Source of the DNA: Lepas anatifera
Taxonomy: Eukaryota; Arthropoda; Thecostraca; Lepadidae
Length of the DNA stretch: 64,000 nt
Direction: 5' to 3'
NCBI GenBank assembly: GCA_034440635.1
Contig: JAOTON010002268.1
Coordinates: 2,003,501 to 2,067,500 of the forward strand
Shown piece by piece: positions 58,303 through 64,000 of this stretch. The position numbers and the translations under genes were made by a program. The notes beneath the pieces are model-generated. The model saw only the letters and a program-made list of their open reading frames with translations. It was not told the DNA's origin and did no database searches. Positions within the stretch are counted from its first letter, which is position 1, and every line of letters begins with the position of its first letter.

Positions 58303-61300
58303 CTAAACAAAGGAAAAATGAGGATTGGACAACGTTATAGCTACATCCCCCGCTCTGATGCATTTCCTCTAAATTGGGAGATGGGGAATCATTCGGCACA
58401 GCGGATCCTATGTTATCACCACCAAAATGACAAGCATGAGAACAGAACAATTAAACTCTACCGGTCAATTCAAGCTGAATTATTGTGTTTATCAGGACAT
58501 GTATGTTTGCATATATTTATATTTCAAAGCATCCTCATACAGAAGACGCTTTTCATATTTCAACTTCAAATGGGTGCGACAGAAGATAAAAAGGATAAGA
58601 ATGTAAAAATTACAAACAACTACCTAAAATGCAATAAAGGAAAGGTGATCATGCATAAAACACAGGTAAAACAGACACACGGTATCACAAACACCACCAG
58701 GGAATTAAAAGCGCACTTACTACCACATCCCAGCATTTAAAACTATTTCTGCTTTCAAATTTGGCTTGTCCCTCCCAAACCTACCAGCTAGATCCGCCAC
58801 TGGATGTGACTGACCAACAACGGGTCACAGAAGCTTGGCAAGACGTTTGGATAGGAGGTACGTTGAAGACCCGCTGGATAATACAATGGGTGTCGAAGTA
58901 TTATGTATTACTTATGTATTTCGCGAAGGCCATAAAATCTGGGTAAGGTAGATGAGCCCTTGTATCCAGCATGTAGTGACAACTAGGTATTATTGTTCTT
59001 GTGGTTTTTATTTTTTCACGGTCTGAAGAATTTTGATTAGTCTGTCATTAACAAAACTGATAGGATTCCGATATAGTAGCTGTAGCCAATGTTGTACATA
59101 GCCATCTTGTTCAGAATGCACGCAGTGAATGGACCTTTACATTATTGCACGTGTTTTACTGATTGTTACACGTGTTATACTGATTCCCAAGTTTTAGTAA
59201 AGCTGCCAGGGGTATCGGGGCGTATAAGTCATTAAGTTTTTCCTACCTCATATATTTTCAAGGCAGACAACATTACTATATCTCCTCCTATGAAATGTAA
59301 TGTGACAATGCTTTGTTTCATTAAGCCCCCAAAAAGATTACCGTTTGCATATCACTGCTGTTTGGGCCCTACTACAAAATCCCGATAAGCCTTCACTGAA
59401 CTGTTCAATCAGAGTCTGTGCTGCCGAGGCTGGGATTCAGCGGAATCCATCCTTTCATGGTGACCTTTATCAGACGTCGAGGCAGTCAGCCACGAAACAG
59501 CTGCTGACGTCGATGAAACCACGTGAAACGCCGTCTTTGGTGGCTATCTACGGTGGTGGAGCTGTATGCTTCCGGTGAGCACGATCACCAGGCACAGTTT
59601 GCCAGCATTTGGCTGTCCAGTTTTGGACAGAAAACTAACTTAACTGTTGAATTGGGGAGAAAGTTTTCAAGGCTTTGATAGAGGGTCAAATCCAGATTCT
59701 ATCACACAACTTAGCACAATGAGGCTATTCAGAGCAGCCAACCAGACATCTCACATCTGTTTCTGTCTCCCACGGACATGGAATTAGAAAGTCCCACTTA
59801 AGCCAGCAACCGTGAACTACCAAAGCTGTCATGTGGATGTGCCGGGACGCGCTGGTTTGGCATGGAACTGCCGACGAGCCATGGGTTGGGTCCTATCATG
59901 CCAGTTAGAGAATTTCCCAGGCACGTGACACGTGCATTGCTAATGTCGCCAGGAAGTGCGAGTCAGAGGGGGCCAGGTGATCTATCGCTCAGTGCTCCAA
60001 TTGGTCGACGAAAAGCAGTAACAGCGCACTAGCAAACCACCGGCCACAGGTTGGATCGATTCAATGTTTTAAAAATAAAACAGCTTTTCCGCAATACTTT
60101 GAAATAAGAAACACAAAAACCTGGTGAATCGTTCACGATAAGGTCTCAGCTTAATCTAGTGGAGTCAGTATCCGGGTTTAAAGCTCACTGGCGTCTGTTG
60201 CTAGGGTCATTCCCTGTCATCTCATTACACCTACTCCATTTTTAGCATGGCAACCCTTCAGATTTTTCAGTAGCTTTTACCAGGAGGTTATTTGGGATAA
60301 AAATAATGATATCGGGATTTTCAGGCCTCTGTCTTTAATATTGCCGTTTCTATGATAGCGTCATAAACTCGCATTTCTGTCAACCAACGTGCCCTTAGTT
60401 CCATGTAACTAAAATCTGACTCAACATATTTCTAATCCTTTAAGTGTTTTATAATTTTGAGACATAAACAATTTATGAAAACATTTCTTAAAAAATTAAA
60501 CTACAGATTTTGCCACAAACATCACACTAATTTGTTTTCGAACATGTTAACCAGTCATTCACTTTGTTCTATTTTAACGCTAATTTCAATTCTTCAACAA
60601 ATTCTGAGTCAAAAAGCTGTGAAATAAGAGTATGTTCTTTGATGGACAACTATCCTCAGAGGTGCAGAAACTTGCCAACTCGGCTACCGGAGTTTGTGAC
60701 ACATTTACGAAAATTGAGGTGCACAATTGTGACAAAATAGCGATCCTGACGGTATGGCTCAAAATCAAACCACATATTTTCGAAATAGAGAATGAAGCGT
60801 GTAGGGAATATTTTAACTTAGCAGCTCTGTTCTTCAATTGCACAGCGTACCATTAGTGATACAATATTGGTACTGTCTTCAGTTTCTACTAAAACGAGGG
60901 ACCCCCGCTGCAGAAAACCCGCAAACCGCTGTCACAGTTGCCAGATTTTAACATGCAGCCCAATGGTGCCGATTGTTAGTAGTTTGCAGAAAGTTGTCGC
61001 CTAGATACCGGAAATGTGACAGTCAATTTTTTCGAGAAATACACGATTGTGGGCATATTTAAGGCATTAAAGATAACGCAGATACTTTATCAAGTACTTC
61101 TCTGTCCATTTTTTCAGGTCAAATCAGATTTACAGTTTGGGTCTCTTCGATTTAGCGGCCCCTATTTCTTCGAATTTAGTATTAAGTACGCCTAAAAGCT
61201 ACTAATAAAAGTACTAAGTGAGTGAAAAATAAACATAGCTGGGCAGCAATTCTACTTAAACTGCGCAACAGCGACAAGACAAGTTAGAAATGTTTATGTG

Positions 61301-61528
61301 ATGTAGAGCCTGCCAAAAATTTAAACAGGCCGGAAGCCACTTATTTTGAGGGCATATTTATTAGGTATATTTGAGATAAGTGCAGGCTAAAACTAGCTAG
61401 AATAAATATTGCTGCCCATGGCTTATCTAAGATGAATGTAGGCTATTGCAAGACTGATGCACTTTCCCATATCAAACTTGGGTTTTCATTCCTTGGCCTG
61501 CTTGTGCCTTGGCTTATTTGTGCCCTAG
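58303..61528. other. No recognised gene; probable intron of the minus-strand receptor
   Basis: AT-rich DNA. The 140-codon frame at 58318-58740 (+) has no domain and is probably chance. No repeats with partners were noticed. Confidence 0.4.
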
Positions 61529-61682
61529 ATTGGTTAGATATATTTGGAGCTGGAGGAAGTTGGGGAGTTGGCGCCAGCAACAGGCTGGCAACAACAGGGA
61601 TTCAGGTGAGTTTTCATGATCAAATTATCATATCAATATTGTACAGATAGCAAATGTGTGCTACTGCAGTCCTCTACAAAGT

Positions 61683-61775
61683 GTTAACACCCACACTGGA
61701 GAGGGGCCTGGAACTAACGTGCACTGGAGGGGGCCAAGTAGACCCCCTTCTTATCTCAGAAAATCACAGCAAATC
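61683..61775 (+). mobile_element. Terminal fragment(s) of family H-like TTAA elements
   Basis: GTTAACACCCACACTGGAGA followed 30 bp later by CTAACGTGCACTGGAGGGGG, two copies of a family H-type end in a row. The rest of the element is missing or unrecognised. Confidence 0.55.
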
Positions 61776-62571
61776 TCAGAAAGAAATAGACTTCGAAAAA
61801 CGCTGGTTGGGGTGTGTTGCTTACTACCAGTGGTGGTAAGCAACGCACAGGACCTGCACTGCACGGAGTTAAAGCAGGATTTTGACTACGCTGGATCTTT
61901 CTTTGGTATGTGAATTCCAATACCTCTGTACCTATTAGGCCAATAGACATAATTTTACATCTATGCAGGCTAGTTGCCTCAGAGTTTTTACTGCAAAAAG
62001 GAATGGCCAGGCAGGTGATGATCGTGAGTGGGATGCAAATTTTAAGCATTTGATGTGTTGCCAATAATAGTTGCCAATAATAGTTATGACCCCAATACTG
62101 GAAAAATGACCCATAATTGGAAATTTTCCTTCCAAAAACAAAAAACATGATCTATAAATGAAAATTCATTTTACTACTCTCATGCTGTAATGGTTTGGTG
62201 CTAGAACCTTGTCTGCTGCAAAAAGTAAGGGACAGGTAGAGGACATTCAGCATATTGGAAATAGTATTTAAGTATACAATTAATATTTCCAGCTCTGTGT
62301 GACAGAGGAGGCATACGTCATTGAGTTTGTGACAGCCAGCATACTTTTGCACCTCTGACTATCCTGAAAAGGCTCGGAATATGCATTGCCATGATGCCAC
62401 CGCCAGGCCGCGCCGGCTGCGACATCCGCATTTGGACCGGATCTGCGTAGCCTGGAGAGAAATGCAAGGAGAGAGGAAGACTGAACACGATATCCAGAGG
62501 CTTTCAATGTCCGGATGCTTTCTTGAGTGGAAGTAAATGGAACAAAGCCGCCCCGGTAGCAAAGCCGCATT
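61776..62571. other. No recognised feature
   Basis: Nothing supportable seen, apart from GCCGCCCCGGTAGC at 62547, a stray copy of the SINE-A first bases. Confidence 0.4.
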
Positions 62572-62936
62572 GCCGCCCCGGTAGCTCAGTTGGTAGAGCG
62601 TTGGGCTCTCCGGCCCGCTGCTCAGAAGCATGCAGTGGCAGTGTATGTTCAGGCTTGGGATCGGTTCCCCTGAGAGGCTCCGGCGCTCAATAGTTTACCC
62701 GACGTACAGGTCGGCTGGCAACTGACTGGTGAGAGGGTGACCTGAGCGGGGCGGCCGTCCCTGTGCTTTGTGGAACGTTAAACTTTGGCTTCTAAATTAA
62801 CCCTCCATTAAGGGAGTTGCTCGTTCGGGTGGTGGGATCGGGGACTCCGTGACAAGTCCCTTGATGACTTTAGTGAGACTCCGACTCCAGCAGCCGTACT
62901 GGGAACAACTTGAACAAAATTTATATTTATAAAACA
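62572..62936 (+). mobile_element. tRNA-derived SINE, family A, copy 3
   Basis: GCCGCCCCGGTAGCTCAGTT start, full body as at 36503, ends near AACAAAATTTATATTTATAA. A partial copy of its 5' end lies 24 bp upstream, suggesting a small duplication or template switch at insertion. Confidence 0.9.
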
Positions 62937-64000
62937 AAGTGAGCAATATGAGGAGCATAGGAAGTGGTGGGAGCAGTAGGGAACGGACACTCGCTTTGTG
63001 TCTTAGACTGGCCTTTCAGTTGGCAAAATTTCGCCCGCTATGGAGATCGGAAAAGGTTGAGAAAATGAAGAGCATCAGAAAACATGGCGGAAGTTGAACT
63101 TCTGTGCAGATCCACTCCAGGGGTGGACATGAGATACTTCTCTTGAATTCTGGGGGTTTTGAAGGTTCCATTTCTGGTTCGAACAGTTTTTTTTGCAGCA
63201 AAATTTAACATTCAATTCCAATGGGGCTGTTTGCAGGGGTTTGGGGCACGGGCCAGTGGGAAAATTTACGTGGTGCTTAAGGGTATATTCTTATTTTTGG
63301 TATGCAAAATTGATCAGGCTATCATCTGGGTGCAGTTTTTAGTCCCTGAAGTGCTATAAAAATAACAAAATATAATTGTTATAAAAAAATAAATAAAATA
63401 AGGCAATAATTGTTATAAAATAACAAAGAAAATCCACGATGAACTTCATGCTAATTCCTTCCGAATTATGTTTCGAACGTTTCGGTCAACCAATCAGAAC
63501 GCTGTATTCTACCTTGTGCTAGCAGAACCAAAGGTATCTTGAACAAAACCCTTCAAAATACTACCACATCCTCAACATGCTGCCAAATCAGGCAGTCAGC
63601 TGGCTGTCATGTCCGAGCCGTATCTATAGGAACCGTGAATCTAGGAAAAACATATATGAAAAACAACGCTTCAGTCTGACGGTACTGACTAGCACCGTCG
63701 TGAAGTATGTCAAAAAAAGTGAGCGCCAGACAAAAGCGGAGTGCACAGCGTCCGCAGAATCAACGGTAGGTGAGGAGTATCCGGAAAGAAGACAAGCTGC
63801 ACAGGGCGTAAGCTCAATCATGTTGACAATCAGACACCCCGCAGGTTGGCTAGCCAGCATTCTCCTGAAAACGTTACACTACGCGTATCTCCCAATACGA
63901 CTTACGTTGCTTATTTACGTCGTAGTATAATGTTTTGCGAGGGACAGGTGCCAGAAATCCTAGAGCAACTCCATGAAATGTCTGAGGCAGAACATCGTGC
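62937..64000. other. No recognised gene
   Basis: A 117-codon frame at 63577-63930 (+) is open on both strands and has no recognisable domain. An AATAAAATAAGG stretch is at 63385-63400. Confidence 0.4.

Noticed and set aside
58318..58740. 140-codon + strand frame
   Set aside because: No domain, AT-rich composition, overlaps the acceptor region of the opposite-strand fibronectin exon.
61529..61605. 77-bp exon-like segment with acceptor and GTGAGT donor (DWLDIFGAGGSWGVG)
   Set aside because: Very short, Gly/Ala-rich, no family recognised and no partner exon; splice-like flanks of this quality occur by chance.
63577..63930. 117-codon + strand frame
   Set aside because: The complementary strand is also open over most of it, and no signal peptide or domain is recognisable.

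Overview
The window looks like intergenic and intronic DNA from an invertebrate animal, most likely an arthropod such as a crustacean or chelicerate. Coding exons are short, split by introns and sparse. Most of the 64 kb is transposon debris, tRNA-derived SINEs, broken non-LTR retrotransposons and mini/microsatellites. No operons, CRISPR arrays or prokaryotic genes are present. The arthropod guess rests mainly on a spliced prokineticin-domain (astakine-like) gene. Species cannot be named from sequence alone, and other invertebrates such as molluscs also carry prokineticin-domain proteins.

Two host genes are supported. On the + strand, four exons at 1810-1878, 17942-18086, 20805-20929 and 21640-21744 join in compatible phases (0, 1, 0). 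They give a secreted protein of about 147 residues with a signal peptide and exactly ten cysteines in prokineticin order. On the - strand, exons at 58302-58085 and 57461-57085 encode the end of a fibronectin type III domain, a stalk and a transmembrane segment of a cell-surface receptor, and the splice phases between them match. Weaker exon-like pieces lie at 7867-7922 (TATA promoter plus ATG), 13730-14036, 55033-55130 and 61529-61605.

The mobile-DNA layer can be read in detail. (1) A group of elements of about 0.8-1.2 kb with TTAA at their ends lies at 11201, 14743, 22874, 25029, 45107, 46101, 49018, 49117, about 50900-53713, 53710 and 7985-9915. They nest in or abut one another at TTAA and are rich in AGGTCA/TGACCT half-sites. 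(2) A 1.5-kb terminal-inverted-repeat element (8017-9508, and a tandem pair at 26129-29124) carries many copies of the motif GGCGTYTTACCC. (3) Short hAT-like elements with 8-bp target duplications lie at 575, 30003, 35135, 39849, 44576 and 47460. (4) SINEs of three tRNA-derived families are present. (5) There are LINE remnants: an L1/Tx1-like one (40900-43700, -), a Jockey/CR1-like one (51197-53425, +), and fragments at 32290-33060 (+) and 34110-34379 (-).

Layout: 1-1.4 kb degenerate minisatellite; 1.7-21.8 kb the astakine-like gene with large repeat-filled introns; 22-30 kb transposons; 31-45 kb low-complexity DNA, LINEs and the GGGGCGCC minisatellite; 45-54.7 kb a dense stack of TTAA elements, a LINE and a SINE; 55-58.3 kb the receptor gene on the - strand; 58.3-64 kb mostly featureless with one SINE. 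All names are from reading the sequence; no database search was run.
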